Notes under the pieces: model-generated
What the model saw: only the letters and a program-made list of their open reading frames with translations
Databases searched by the model: none
What the model was told of the DNA's origin: nothing
Source of the DNA: Balanoglossus misakiensis
Taxonomy: Eukaryota; Hemichordata
NCBI GenBank assembly: GCA_040954595.2
Contig: CM082583.2
Span: forward strand, 1,922,001 to 1,986,000
Length of the DNA stretch: 64,000 nt
Direction: 5' to 3'
Made by a program: the position numbers and the translations under genes
Shown here: positions 24,335-36,493 of the stretch, piece after piece
Layout of the letters: the number at the start of each line of letters is the position of its first letter
How positions within the stretch are numbered: the stretch's first letter is position 1

Positions 24335-25620
24335 CACACAAATTATTCATTAAATAATCTTATTTAAATAACTCGAAAAATATAAAATGAATAAGTACAA
24401 CCATTGAAAGATTCTTTTGTCTAACGGTGACCAATTAAACGACCAACAGAAAATACAACATTCCACCAAAAGATAATAGACTGACAATTAATAGTACTGG
24501 GATTTGCATGCAATAATTCTATAGCTAGCGTTAAAGTTTTCAAGGAACAGTCACGTATTACCTCACAATATTGTCCTGACGAGTTAGAAGAAGAAAAACT
24601 CCATGAAATTTCCAGCTCGAGGGTGGCGTAATCGGGGATCCATAAATAAGGGCAAATTCAAGTTCTCGAAATTCTAGAATAGACCACACAGAATACCCAA
24701 AGACCGGATCCAGGACGCCGGGTTCACATGTGGTGTACTAACGGAACTTCAATGCTCCAAGAACACTACTTTCTTGAAAGACCGCTGGAACATACGACAA
24801 GAATCCTTGATGATGGTGACGGGACGACATGTAAGGTAGTAAAGCACGAGGTCGGATGGAAACTGGTCAATGTGGCCGGAGACAACACGTGGCATAGTAA
24901 CCTTTTAGAAATAACGGCGAGGCAACGTGGCAATGTACGTTTTTTATACGACTAAAATACATAATTAATTAACACCTGGATACGCGGTGTGTTGAACAAA
25001 GGAATAAAAGTGAGGTTGACCTGGTCATTGAACCATTGGACACATGGACAACATAACACGCTAAAAAAGCAAAACAAAACAGAACACTATTTACTTGATA
25101 ACAAATCATGGCTTACACTTAGTTTTCTAGTTGCTGAATACGAGAAATGACTTAAAAATCTAAACACATGAAGCAAATCTAGCCATATGCGTAACTTTCG
25201 GAAAATGTACAGGACGTAAGACAGAAATTGGTACATAAAAACAAAAGCACAATTTGTTCGACGCTTGTGGTCTTCCTGCGCTTGGCGCACAGTGCGCCCT
25301 CATGCGACCGAATCGAATCATGGGAATGGGAACATGGTGACTGTCGCTTATTTTGGTCTAACGTAACCATGGTTTCCTGTCGTGAAACCTTATGTTCTAC
25401 ACATTGTTGTCCGTGGGAGTGGCATCAGTTTGCGTTCAGGTGAGAATTGTTTGCTCTGCCTCCGCGTATGATTCGAAAAACGCGTTTACAAAGCAAAACG
25501 GATATCGATACTTCCGGTTTGTAATGTGCGATCGCTTATACACGGCTAGCTCTGCGTACTGTACGCACAGCTCGAGCTCCTATGTTTCAAGTCTCTGTGT
25601 TCGGACCAATCATTACCTCA
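24335..25620. other. No recognised gene
   Basis: The best open frame, 24728-24955 plus (75 codons, reading GWKLVNVAGDNTWHSNLLEI near its end), has coding-like composition but no domain I recognise and no supporting splice sites. Otherwise empty. Confidence 0.35.
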
Positions 25621-25623
25621 TTA

Positions 25624-26124
25624 GGGACTGGTCAGTTTCTTCAGCATGGGGGATTGATTCTATGTTGTGGATATCAAAAGTGAGTGACACCCCCTCCCAT
25701 GTCAACTTTCACAAACTGTAATTATCCCCCCCCCCAGCGATTTTGTGATTTGTTTGTAAAATTCAGAGCTCAAAGCTGAATTTTAATGAACTCAAAAGCA
25801 AATCAACTCAACAATGTTGGGGAGGGCAAATTTTACCTTTGCCCCACAAACTCAACATATGTAGGGGGGGGGGGGGCAAGTACCCTGCTCTGTACTGCCT
25901 GCTAAAGAATCAGGGGGGTGGGTGTCCCCTCCCACATTAGATAATTTTCTAATTTAAGAGCTCGAAACTGTATTTTTGTGGACTCAAAAGCAATGTTTAG
26001 TCCCTAATTCAACATTTCCAAAACAAGGTGAGCCCCCCCCCCCTCTCATCACCCAATTCCAAAACAGGGTGACCCCTCCCCCCCCCCCCCCAGGCTGAAG
26101 AACCGACCAGTCCAGTCCAGTCCC
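25624..26124. mobile_element. Harbinger-like MITE, second TIR family (501 bp)
   Basis: Ends GGGACTGGTCAGTTTCTTCAG and an imperfect complement (with a duplicated GGACT-type word) on the right, flanked by TTA at 25621-25623 and 26125-26127. G- and C-runs lie just inside the ends. The interior carries the same GTGGGAGGGG-type module as the element at 15226, in reverse orientation, so the family shares its interior but not its TIRs. Confidence 0.75.
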
Positions 26125-26311
26125 TTAGTAGGCTCATGACTTTAATGTGAAGTTAAAGACAGGTATACATTCTTCAGTATTGTGGAGGAAACCGACAGTT
26201 TTGGGGGACCAGACACGGATTAATTGTAACTGTTTCACCAGCGAAGACATCAATGTATAGTGCTACAAACATCAAAATGTAGTGACATTTGGACGTCAAT
26301 AAAATCAGCAT
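26125..26311 (-). repeat. Second arm of the dispersed inverted duplication
   Basis: Reverse-complement homologue of 18201-18368, including the MITE insertion site. Divergence is moderate, with small indels. Confidence 0.75.
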
Positions 26312-27868
26312 TTTTTCCCTTCCACCAGACCCAGACCCAGTTCAACGATGCAAGGTGAAATAGATTGTGTCCATCAAATCCTGACAACAACCAGATGCTT
26401 AGTATCTACATAGGAAATGTATTTGCAGAACAATGGTGAGTTTTTGGCTGAGGCCTATGGCCAGCAAATAGTTAAATAATAACACATGTTTTATAACAAG
26501 GGCAATATCATGATTTTTAGCCTGCACGCAAGGGGTGGTGATCTCTGACCATAATGTTGATGATGCCCAAGCAGAGAGCACCAGCCTGAGGGCAGGCAGG
26601 AAATCATGATGTTTTCTGAGCATTTTGAGTTATTCATTTTCTTACACAGAATATTTGGTACATGAAGCATAGAACATTAAATTTAGAGTTGTGTGTCCAG
26701 GGTCGTTAATTTTTGGAGAACTGTAGCTGTAGGCCTACTTTCAACACCGAGAATTTTGAACAACTGTTGGTTAAAATTCTGATGTGTTTACTATCCATTT
26801 GCAGTAAAATATCATCGAACTGAATAGGTTAAGGTGTGTTGGTCTTTGAAGCCATAGATGCCGGAGATTGAGATTGATTCTAATGACAATTTGTCATGTG
26901 CAGAAAAGATGCACACTACAGAACTTGAAAATCATCCCCAGTAGGCTGTAACCCCTAGCTACCATGTTTTTCTTTATGCTCCCCACACACGGTCTAGTAA
27001 TTTAGTTTCTATTTTTGAAATTTTGCTATTTGCAAGTTAAAGGACTCTAACCGTGGCAGCGTAGGTCAATGCTTACCATGTGATCATGAACATTAGAAGT
27101 CATTATACAACCTGATCTACTACTGATTGACTGAATTAATGAGCAGGGGTGTTGCTCAATATCAGTGACCTTAAGTTGCCATGGCTGGAGTCCTTTGACA
27201 AGCAAATAGGAAATGTAGCAAAATTTCAAAGATGGAGACCAAATTGCTAAACCCTGTGTGGAGCATAGCATAAAAAAACACAGGAGTCTGGATTCTAGAC
27301 AATAAACTTACAGGAATGCAATTAGTGTACAGTACAGATTTCAATTTCCCTTCATTGTACATGTACCTGCTGCCCCACAGCAGCAAATCTTTGAACTACA
27401 ACTGTGCGTTTGATCTCTGATTTTATGCTTTTATTTAAATTTTCTCTCCAAGGTCATGGTGATATTTGTGGTGACCTCGATTTGTGCTGTGTGTATATAT
27501 TGGTGAAATTGCTGGCTGTTGACCCATGGTTGTGTATAAAGAGAGGCTTTCCGAAATCCCAGCCATTGCAGACGGTAGGTTGCAATGAAACTTGTGTTGT
27601 TCATTTTCAACAAGGTACATTTTTTTATGTGATCTTGTAAGTGTTGCTGTTAGATGTTATAGCATCATAAAAGCTAGTTGGAAGGTTGGAGGAAAAATTG
27701 CTGACACACTTTTGAAGGATGTTTTATACCAAGATTTGTTAATTTCAACCAGAAATTGTGCATTGTTTTTGCAAAATGGAGTCAAATAAGATTTTTGTAA
27801 GATCCGCAAAAGTGCTGTGTAAAATAACAGCTGTCTACTGTATACGATCAGCATCAAGTATATCTGGG
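26312..27868. other. Nothing recognised
   Basis: No supported gene, RNA or repeat. Open frames are short and overlap on both strands. Confidence 0.4.
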
Positions 27869-27880
27869 CTTTAAGAAAAT

Positions 27881-28689
27881 ATTATTATACATCTGGCACC
27901 GAGAACAATAGAATTTAGCGTGCGCTAAAAAAGCCGTACGGAACGGTACGTACGGAACGCATGTTAAATAAGTCTTCAGTTTCAAGGCGCCCCAACTCAC
28001 CGTGTACAGGTATGCGTTGTTATGCGGACGGTTTCAAGACACCCCCACTCCAACGCACGCGCACGTACGTAAACAAAAAAGAAAGATGGCTGCTCACTGA
28101 GTCAACTGAGCGGTTTTCGATCGATTGTATCGGCATTTTGGGCGTTTTGGAAGCCAAGTAACATGCAACGCAAGAACTAACGGAGATGTAAGATGTATAA
28201 TAATAAGGTTATTACGAAAATACCGCAAAGTATGCACTCGGACATTAGCGCAGCGCATCGCCCTCCGCTGCGCGTCGGGCGATACTTGACGCTAATGTCC
28301 TCGTGCATACTTTGCGGTATTTTCGTAATAACCTCATATTATTATACATCTAGTGCCGAGAACAATAGATTTTGGCGTGCAATAAAAAGCCGTACGGAAC
28401 GGTACGTACGGAACGCGCGTTAAATAAGTCTTTAGTTTCAAGGCGCCCCAACTCACCGTGTACAGGTATGTGTTGTTATGCGGACGGTTTCAAGACACCC
28501 CCACTCCAACGCACGCGCACGTACGTAAACAAAAAAGAAAGATGGCTGCTCACTGAGTCAACTGAGCGGTTTTCGATCGATTGTATCGGCATTTTGGGCG
28601 TTTTGGAAGCCAAGTAACATGCAACACAAGAACACAACGGAGATGTAAGATGTATAATAATAAGGTTATTACGAAAATACCGCAAAGTA
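27881..28689. repeat. Nested palindromic direct repeat
   Basis: Copy A (27881-28232) and copy B (28338-28689) are about 95% identical direct repeats of 352 bp. Each starts ATTATTATACATCT and contains the complement AGATGTATAATAAT near its end, so each has its own short inverted ends. Between them 28191-28250 and 28290-28351 form a long near-perfect palindrome with a GC-rich centre. Outside, TTTAAGAAA (before A) and TTTCTTAAA (after B) form an outermost inverted pair. Both copies carry a conserved AAGATGGCTGC (YY1-like) and a GTACGGAACGGTACGTACGG block. Confidence 0.85.
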
Positions 28690-30345
28690 GTTTCTTAAAA
28701 CTGATGACGTATCTTCCCCACTTCCCTCTTTTGAGGGTCCAGATTATCACAGAAAACAATGGATTTGGACAAAACCATGGTGGTGAAAGGGTTTATCTGC
28801 ACCGCATGGAAGGCTATTCAGTTCCTGAATGAAATATCCATGTTCTTCTTTTCTCGTTTGTAGGAGATTTTCACTGTCACTCCACGGCGACGGTCTGGAG
28901 GTAACTTCTTTCGCTTCGGTTCGGCCCAGCTATACTGGAAACACCAGGTGCAGGAGCAGAAGAGAAATGTCTTTGACAGACACGACATGTTTAGTTGAAG
29001 AGTTGCACCCTTGTCTTTGATCTGCCATACTCAGTTGAAGGCATGTTCTTGTGTCTTTCAAAAGAGCAGTAAATTATGGCAGACAGTTTGCTTAGACTTT
29101 GATATTGTGTTACCCTGTACTGCTTGTTACTTCCACTGGACATTTCCCACAATTCAGTCTGACAATGATTAAGGTTAGGGATGGGGATGTTTTCTGACAT
29201 TTCTGAATTCCACTATGGAATTGTTGTAGCATGAGCATTATGTATTTCATGAAACCTGTCCTTTCAGACACCTCCGTAATCAGAACACATCTCAATTTAA
29301 TAAGGACAGATTTTTCAAGACAAAAGCTACAATTTAAATACCTTTGTATTACCTACATGCACCTATCTGTTAAGGGCAGATTTTGTCTTGAAGGTGTCCT
29401 TAATAGACATGTGTCACTATATGTTCAGGTTAAAAGCATCCATTTATTAGCCAGCATATCTGTGACCTACAAAACAATGCATGCTATATCTTGTACTCAC
29501 AGACCCTCAGGGTAAAAAAATGTATGATAAGGCAGAATATATTCTTTATTTGAGCAAAAAAGCCACATTGGTGTTCCAAATAAAAACTGCATTGGTATCA
29601 TTCTAGTTCTGTGATGCTGGTACCTCTGTGTACTATATATTGAATCATTCCAAAATCTTCAACCATGCAAACTTAAAACAGATGGAGAAATATATTGGGT
29701 TGTCATGTTTTGTGGTATGGCCACATATCTGTATGTAATTTGTGTAGTTATGTTTTGTGTCGGTCAGTGTCCCTGTACTGGATTGACACAAGTTATATTT
29801 GTGATGTCATCACTTGAATGTCAGGTGACAGTGTCTTCCCAGATCTAAATGCAAAACTGTGAGTGTTAAAAAACAAAAGGGTGTTGTCGTTTAGCGACAA
29901 TCATAGCAAATTGGCTCTTTTGGATTGGATATGGTTTAGTGTTAGGGTTCTGTATGTTGGAAATGATTGATAATAAATTCATTGGAAGTAATCAATGTAC
30001 CTTTATAGACTAGAAGACCTAATCAGCACAAATATAGCATGTATATATTGTTTCATATTTTGTGCTGATACGTTTCTACTTCTAGAGTTAGTATTGGAGT
30101 ATATAAATATTTTATCTTGTGAGAAGGGTTTATTTATGTCAGGAATTTCTGCCATATTACATGTTGTGTTGTAATGATATATTTAAAAAAGCAATATAGT
30201 AAAATGAATACTGTGTTTAGATGATGTGTGTTTTTTTCGTATTAAAGCCCAAAAATGAAATTGTATCAGATACCAAAGTTGATAAATCTGTATCACTTTC
30301 CCTGACCATTCAAGCACTGATCGCCTTGGAAACAAGTGAGGAACT
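28690..30345. other. Nothing recognised
   Basis: AT-rich, no supported gene or repeat. Confidence 0.4.
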
Positions 30346-30486
30346 TTGCTGTATTTTAACATGAACATTGGTTTTGCTGGTTGCCTGTATCTAGTCCCCC
30401 ATACATTTCCATCATGCACTTCACATATTGATATTGGACTTGAATTAGTTGATATCACAAGAGAAAGTTATTTGCTAAATGAGAAT

Positions 30487-30606
30487 CTGTCACCAGTTCT
30501 TTGTAGTCTCCATTGGTTGCTAGTTGACAAAGACTTGACTGCAAATTTATACAAAGCTATCAACTGTCTTGCCCCAGTCTGCATTCAGGATCTGATCACG
30601 CTGTAT
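30487..30606 (+). pseudogene. LINE (CR1/L2-like) C-terminal fragment, part 1
   Basis: The frame reads SPVLCSLHWLLVDKDLTANL then YKAINCLAPVCIQDLITLY, matching the LHWLPV..R......YK.L...AP.Y..DL motif seen near the end of the reverse-transcriptase ORF in CR1/L2-type LINEs. Downstream it runs into a TG microsatellite and a MITE. The remainder resumes at 31862. Confidence 0.6.
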
Positions 30607-30633
30607 TATCACAGGGGCGCTACCTCCATGTTT

Positions 30634-30722
30634 TTATTGTGTTTATGTGTGTGTTTGTGTGGGTGTGTGTGTGTTTGTGTGGGTGTGTGCGCACGCTCGT
30701 GTGTGTGTGTGTGTGTGTTGTT
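30634..30722. repeat. TG microsatellite
   Basis: (TG)n with GGG/TTT interruptions, within the interrupted LINE fragment. Confidence 0.9.
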
Positions 30723-30847
30723 ATTGATTGGCATAATAAAATGTTAGGGTATCTTCAAATGTTTGTTTGGTGTTATTGATTGGCACAATAAACATACAAT
30801 TATGGTCACGTTTGTTTGTTGACATTTTACGGTATATTAAACAGTTA

Positions 30848-31768
30848 GGGACCGTTCAGTTTTTACGGCCGGGGAGGGGGGGTCACTTAAATTTAGAAGT
30901 CAAAAAGGGGGGGGGGTCATCTGTTATTTTTAAACGTTTAGGGGGGGGGGGTCACATACTTTTGCCGCCAAACTTTTGCTTTTGAGTCCACAAAATTGCG
31001 GTTTCGCACCCTTTATTTTACAAAATTTTCTAATGTGAGAGGGGGACACCCCCTCCCACACCCACCCCTTCATTCTCCGCCACATTTCATTTTTTTCCTG
31101 GTTTGTCTAGTGTACCAGGGCAGAGTGCTTGCCACCCCAACCCCACGGATGATAATATTTAAACAAGTAAATACATCAAGGAGAATAATCGTTTAAACCA
31201 TTTCGCATATCTTGATGGTTTCGTGCTGCATCTTCTATATACTAGAAGTTTTATAAATGATGTCATGACGAAGATGTCGCCAAATCGTCTAACTTTGAGT
31301 GGGTGGTAAAAAGTAAAATTGGTCCTCCCAAACATTGAGATAATTTGCTTTTGAGTTCATTAAAATGCAACTTTGCGCTACATATTTTACAAAATTTTCT
31401 TTCACGCCCACCCCCGCCACTTTTCTTGTTTTACCAGTTCTAACAACTATTGTATTGACTTGTCATTTTATTTTGTTCATAGATTTCTTTATTGCAACGA
31501 TATATATACGGGTACTTCAATTACTTTAAGAAATTTATAATTGAGGTGTTAGGAGCATCATTCCCTTTATTGCATACGGTGTACATAGGATTAGGACGGC
31601 GAATGTTTTCAGCACAGGGGGGGGCATCATATTTTTGGGTCTGTCAAAGAGGGGGTCATCATTTTTTGCTCCTGGGTGAAAGGGGGGGGGGGGTCGGCCT
31701 GATTTTGAGAACCGATGACACAAACTTGCCGCCCCCCCCCCCCCCAGCCGTAAAAACTGAACGGTCCC
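30848..31768. mobile_element. Harbinger-like MITE, copy 2 (921 bp)
   Basis: Same TIR (GGGACCGTTCAGTTTTTACG) as the element at 15226, with TTA duplicated at 30845-30847 and 31769-31771. G-runs up to 10 follow the left TIR and C-runs up to 13 precede the right TIR. It carries one full and one shortened copy of the hairpin module (near 31036-31060 and 31330-31410). Confidence 0.88.
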
Positions 31769-31861
31769 TTAGGTTAGGGTGTATTCAATGGTTAGGATTA
31801 GTGTTGGGATATTTTCGTGGAGCACACACAATAAAAGCATACAGGGAACGCCCCCTGTGGT

Positions 31862-32035
31862 ATTATTAGCCTCGAGATCTAAGTCAAAGAACCAGTTGTG
31901 TAGACCAAACAGACTCAAAATATGGTGAACGTGCCTGTATCGTTGTGCCACAACTTTGAAATTCTCTGGGATCTGCTATTCAACAGGCTTCTGGAATTAA
32001 CATCTTCAAACAAAAACTCTGTTAATTAAAAGCTT
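31862..32035 (+). pseudogene. LINE (CR1/L2-like) C-terminal fragment, part 2
   Basis: With frame breaks it reads KYGERACIVVPQL, a stop in place of Trp, then NSLGSAIQQASGINIFKQKL. This is the yGeRaf.vvap.LWNsLp..ir.a....FK..L ending usual for the same LINE type as 30487-30606. It is the separated end of that element. Confidence 0.6.
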
Positions 32036-32250
32036 TATATAGCTGAAAAATTCATGGAAATTTGTTCACATTCTATAATGGTATCTATGATTTGAAGTTT
32101 GTTGAAAGTGTTGTAATATTAAACATTTACTGGTGAAAGCTTAAGCATACAGATTTATGGATTTCGCCCAATGCCTTGTCAATATTAGTCAAGCAAATGC
32201 ACATAGCTTTTCGGATGGCAATTTTTAAGGGGAAGATTTTCTAACATTTA

Positions 32251-33067
32251 GGCTGCATTCACAAACACCTCTGGAGGGGGGGGGGCGGGAGAATTCAATT
32301 TTTTTCACCGCTAATTTTCACATGCCCCCCTTCCGAACTGCCAATATTTTCAAATCCCCCCCCTTCCGAACTGCCAAAATTTTGAATTCCCCCCCCCCCC
32401 CATTTTCTTTCACAGAGCAAAACACATCACCTATCTTGTAAAAAGAAAAACAGCGCTCCCATGAAAAGAATTTGAAACTGATGTTTCCCCTCATCAGCGG
32501 GTATTAAAACTGAACATTGTTTTGATTTTTTAAGTACATATATTTGTATTCTGTGTTGGGAGACATTGTAAACCAAGAATTGAAGGGGGTGGGTTTGGGA
32601 GGGGGTGTCCCCCTCCCACGTAAGAAAATTTTCTAAAATACAGAGCTCAAAGCTGCATTTTAATGAACCCGGCAAAAGCAAATTAACTCAACTACGGGTA
32701 TGTTGGGAGGGGGGGGGACAAATTTAACCGTCGCCGCTGAAAGTTATCATGGGGTGGGGCAAGTCCCCTGATCTGGGACACTAGATAAACCAGTCAATGA
32801 TTGAAAGGTGTTGATGAATGGAGGGGATGGGTGTGGGAGGGGATGTCCCCCTCCCACATCAGAAAATTTTGTAAAATAAAGGGCGCGAAACTGCATTTTT
32901 GTGGACTCAAAATAAATAGTAAGTCGTTAAAGTTTTCAAGTCCCCCCCTTTCAGTCCCTAAATTATTTCAAATCCCCCCCCTTACATACCCTCAATTTTT
33001 TCAAATCCCCCCCTCAATTCTCCTGCCCCCCCCCCCCCCCCCTCCAGAGGTGTTTGTGAATGCAGCC
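32251..33067. mobile_element. Harbinger-like MITE, third TIR family (817 bp)
   Basis: TIRs GGCTGCATTCACAAACACCT followed by CTGGAGGGG, exact at both ends, with TTA at 32248-32250 and 33068-33070. Homopolymer G/C runs of 10-18 lie just inside. The interior holds two reverse-oriented copies of the hairpin module (near 32590-32690 and 32826-32915) shared with the other families. Confidence 0.85.
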
Positions 33068-33070
33068 TTA

Positions 33071-34411
33071 CACTTGTACTCAAGCACTACAATGCAGAAA
33101 TCTCCTTTACTCTGGGATGGGTTCAAAAAGAATGCGCACAACACACCGTCTTTTGTTTCTCAGAGCAAGTGACATGGATATGTAAAGATTGCATCAAAGT
33201 CCTTTCAGTCTGTAGTGGGACCGTTCCCCGTATAGACGTCATGGAACAACATGATATGACCACTCCATGATATAACAGACGTAGCTTCACCGTAACGCCC
33301 TCAACGACAGAAGAATATATTATGTTGTTGTTTTTCGGCGAGAACGTGAACTGCAGTCATGATCGACATACCACTTGTACATTTTCACCAGGAGAATATC
33401 TTCTTTCTGCTGTTTTTTTCCGGTCCGCTGTCAAGACGTTGATGTGGTTCAGCTGGACGTTCAAATGTGCGAACGAATGTAGTTATCAACTGCCAGAACT
33501 GAAAGCTGATGGCGCCATCTACAACGAAAGATGAAGTTCAGTGTCCATGCTTGTATTACAAAATCCAAAATAAAACAAGATAGCGATAATCGAACACCTT
33601 AGTAGTCATAAACAACGACAGTGTTCTTTAACAAGGTTTTCGCATTAAATGTCAGCATATTAAAATCATAACCGACTTGGGTGCTCGTGTATACATGTGC
33701 CTGTTAAATATATCGAGAAAGTTAAATACTACGTCCATGGGTCTTTTGGATCAGTCAGCTATCATGATACATGTATTTATGGTTTAGAATGTCACTTGTT
33801 GCACGTTACAAAGCTACACTATTCACCATTCATGGACTTTGCGACCATCACATGCGTATGGGTTGGGTTTCCAGTATTTTCTGATATGATACAGCATATT
33901 TCCACTGATAATTAAAAATACGCGTTGTAAGTTTCACCGTCCGAACAAATGCACAGAGGTCAAACATACAAGGTTCGTGATGGCCTCGCGGCGTGTTTAG
34001 GTTCCAGTATCCGTCCAGACCAGAAACCAGAAAAGTTGGTCGCTTGAAAAGACAAGAGATTCAAGTACTTCAAACGTATACCTTTGCGACAACAAATTGA
34101 TTTAGAAGATTTGGTGTACAACCTAAGTATACACCGATAAAATTGTTTTCCACAAAATGTAGAAACGCAACATGCGGACTGATCACTGATGTGGGTCATT
34201 GTATTGTAAAAGAGTCAACCATGACCTATATTTCGATGGCATTGTATCTCAGTATACCTTTTACCCGCAAACGCTACTATTGATCCATGTCAAGTTTCGT
34301 CAAATTTGACGCAAGAACACTAAATTAACAAGATTCACTGCACGAATTAAGATTTTACTCAAATTATTCATAAATTACAAAAATAACATGACGGAGCTAA
34401 AAGTCTTCTAG
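33071..34411. other. Nothing recognised
   Basis: No supported feature. Confidence 0.4.
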
Positions 34412-34414
34412 TTA

Positions 34415-34667
34415 GGCCAAATAAAAAATATGTTCTGTTCCGATTACCCGACCTACCCTAATTTTAGCCCTCCGACCCTAAACTTTTTAGAGCTTCGTAA
34501 ACCGGAAGTAAAACAATGATGCCAAATATACAAAATGTATGAATAGCGAGAATCACGCAAGAACTATGACGCCATTATTCTATACTACGGCGGCCGAAGA
34601 TATAACCTACCATATTTTTGAAAACCATGTAATCGGAACGGCACATGTTATTTTTGGGGAGGGGGCC
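34415..34667. mobile_element. Short MITE, GTTCCGATTAC family, copy 1 (253 bp)
   Basis: Ends GGCCAAATAAAAAATATG and its imperfect complement. A sub-terminal GTTCCGATTAC / GTAATCGGAAC pair is exact. TTA flanks it at 34412-34414 and 34668-34670, so it is again Harbinger-like by target duplication. A second copy lies at 46042-46301. Confidence 0.75.
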
Positions 34668-34969
34668 TTAGCACATACCGTCGTCAGATAAGTCTGATAG
34701 CCTATACATGTACATCACTGATAAGCAAAGTGTATTACATTTTGAAATTTGCAGTTTACTGATCCGATAGTGCAGCATATGGAGAGGTTAATACCGTACG
34801 CCGATGAGGCGGACTGAGTGTGTGTACTAAAAAGCTGTCAAAAAAGTTGACATTACACAGTTTTATACCAGTTTACCATGGTCAATGTGTACCCGGATTC
34901 TAGGGAGTAAGGAAATGACACCGTTTGTGCTCACTAGGCACTGTTAAGGTTGAAGAACTGGTGTGAAAT

Positions 34970-35065
34970 TTGCCTCTCCAGAGGGCGCCGTCAATGACCT
35001 TTGGCTCTTCAGAGATGCGTCTCTGAAAAGCCAAAGGTCATTGACGGCGCCCTCTTGAGAGGCAA
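34970..35065. repeat. Near-perfect 46-bp-arm hairpin
   Basis: 34970-35015 and 35020-35065 are complementary with only a few mismatches, separated by four bases. The arm includes GGGCGCCGTCAATGACCTTT. It would extrude as a very tight hairpin, and transcribed it would resemble a miRNA-precursor-length stem. Confidence 0.88.
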
Positions 35066-35207
35066 GTGTGACATCTGACTTCGTTATTCATTTTCACTTA
35101 CAGTACTGAAGTTTACCGACGCCCTTTAAAAACCCTCAGTTCATAGGCGGAATTGACTATGCGGAGGCTTAATGAGGTCACAGAAGTAGTTTTTTTATTT
35201 TATACCT

Positions 35208-35312
35208 GTAATTTTTTTTCATGCCTGTAATAAAAATTTCATACCTGTAATAAAATTTCATACCTGTAATAAAAATTTCATGCCTGTAATTAAAATTTCA
35301 TGCCTGTAATTT
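35208..35312 (-). repeat. About 21-bp minisatellite (ATTACAGGCATGAAA)
   Basis: About five copies of a unit reading, on the plus strand, TTTCATGCCTGTAATAAAAA with small variations. The same word recurs inverted and direct at 37690-37790, flanking the retroelement-like segment between. Confidence 0.8.
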
Positions 35313-35547
35313 TTTTTTTTTACTTTCGTGACCTTTGAACCTACAAGATCTGCTCAGCTCAGCTGAGTTCAAGTGTGATATTGCGGTCAAAATTCAGCAA
35401 CTAAGTATTCAAAGCCGCATCACCTCGCTCATGGATATGCCTATTGTTAAAGGAATGGGTCCGGGCTTTTGGAGGCGCATCCGGACGCAAAGCCTATTCT
35501 CCTCGTGCTTGAGCCCATTATTACCGAGTTGGGTATCCCCCCAATCC

Positions 35548-35910
35548 TTAAAATACAGTCAAACCAAGTAACAAACAAGTTACCACTACAAACACACCCA
35601 CAACAAAAGCCTTTGAAAATCCAATTAAATCATTGAGGTTCTCATATCTTTTTGTGTTCTGCTTTTCGTCGTTCCACACCTCCCTGTGCTTATGAATTCC
35701 CCCGGCGACAAATTCATGTGGGTTTCTAAATGATAGTAGTGCGGGCGACACTTTCTTGTTGGATTTACGAACCTCATCGACATTGATAACGGGTCTCCTG
35801 TCGAGGGGCGCCCTCAAGAGATACCCATGTGTATGACTTTCTGGCGACTGGAAGTTCCTCAGGGCCGATTTCCCATGCGTAGGGAGTGAACAGAAAAGAA
35901 TACATAAAGA
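35548..35910 (-). CDS. Unassigned 120-codon open frame
   Basis: The minus frame is open from 35910 to the stop at 35548, with no obvious ATG at its start. It includes NPHEFVAGGIHKHREVWNDE and a hydrophobic C-terminal segment (FVVGVFVVVTCLLLGLTVF) long enough for one membrane span. Composition looks coding. I do not recognise the family. Its orientation and position downstream of the zinc-knuckle fragment at 36494-36601 would suit a later ORF of the same decayed element, but this is inference. Confidence 0.3.
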   Translation of the reverse strand, partial: SLCILFCSLPTHGKSALRNFQSPESHTHGYLLRAPLDRRPVINVDEVRKSNKKVSPALLSFRNPHEFVAGGIHKHREVWNDEKQNTKRYENLNDLIGFSKAFVVGVFVVVTCLLLGLTVF

Positions 35911-36493
35911 CTATGGGCTACTAAATGTAAAATGTTTTCTTGAGGGAGCCCCTAGACAGGACCTCAGTAAGGCGAGTTTTAGTCCTCCCTGCGTTCGGGG
36001 CGATGTTTGGTGTATGATAAACACGGGATATCCGCTACTGGTTGAGTGGGGTCAATCTAGGAAGGCGAGATATAAAAGCATTTTTTTTTCTTTCTTTCTT
36101 TTATTTTATTCTCAAGACAACCTTTTAATTGTCACGGAGGGTTGTAAGCAAACCAGACTTTTCGTACATTTCAAGTTATCAAAGCATCACAGCAAGTTCT
36201 TAAGTGTGGGTGTCCGTGTAGCGTTTGCTCCATCTGAGTTGCTCAGGCATGTTTTGTGCGTCTGTATTTATATGCGTGAATGCGTTCCGTCTATGGTGCG
36301 AGCGGTTGGTCGAAAGTATGCGATTGTGTGGGTGTGCATGAAGGCGTCTATTAGTGTGCAGGCGACCGAGAGAAGTATGCGTGTTAGTACAGTGTGCATG
36401 CGTGTACGTGGATGAGTAACCCATGTTTTACTTGCTGTGACGAATAAATATAAACGAGCAAAGAGAGAGAAAAAACACAGCAATGTGGGTATA

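Noticed and set aside
36014-36415. 133-codon plus frame rich in Val/Arg/Cys
   Set aside because: Overlaps a degenerate TGTG/GTGC-rich tract and opposing frames, with no recognisable domain.
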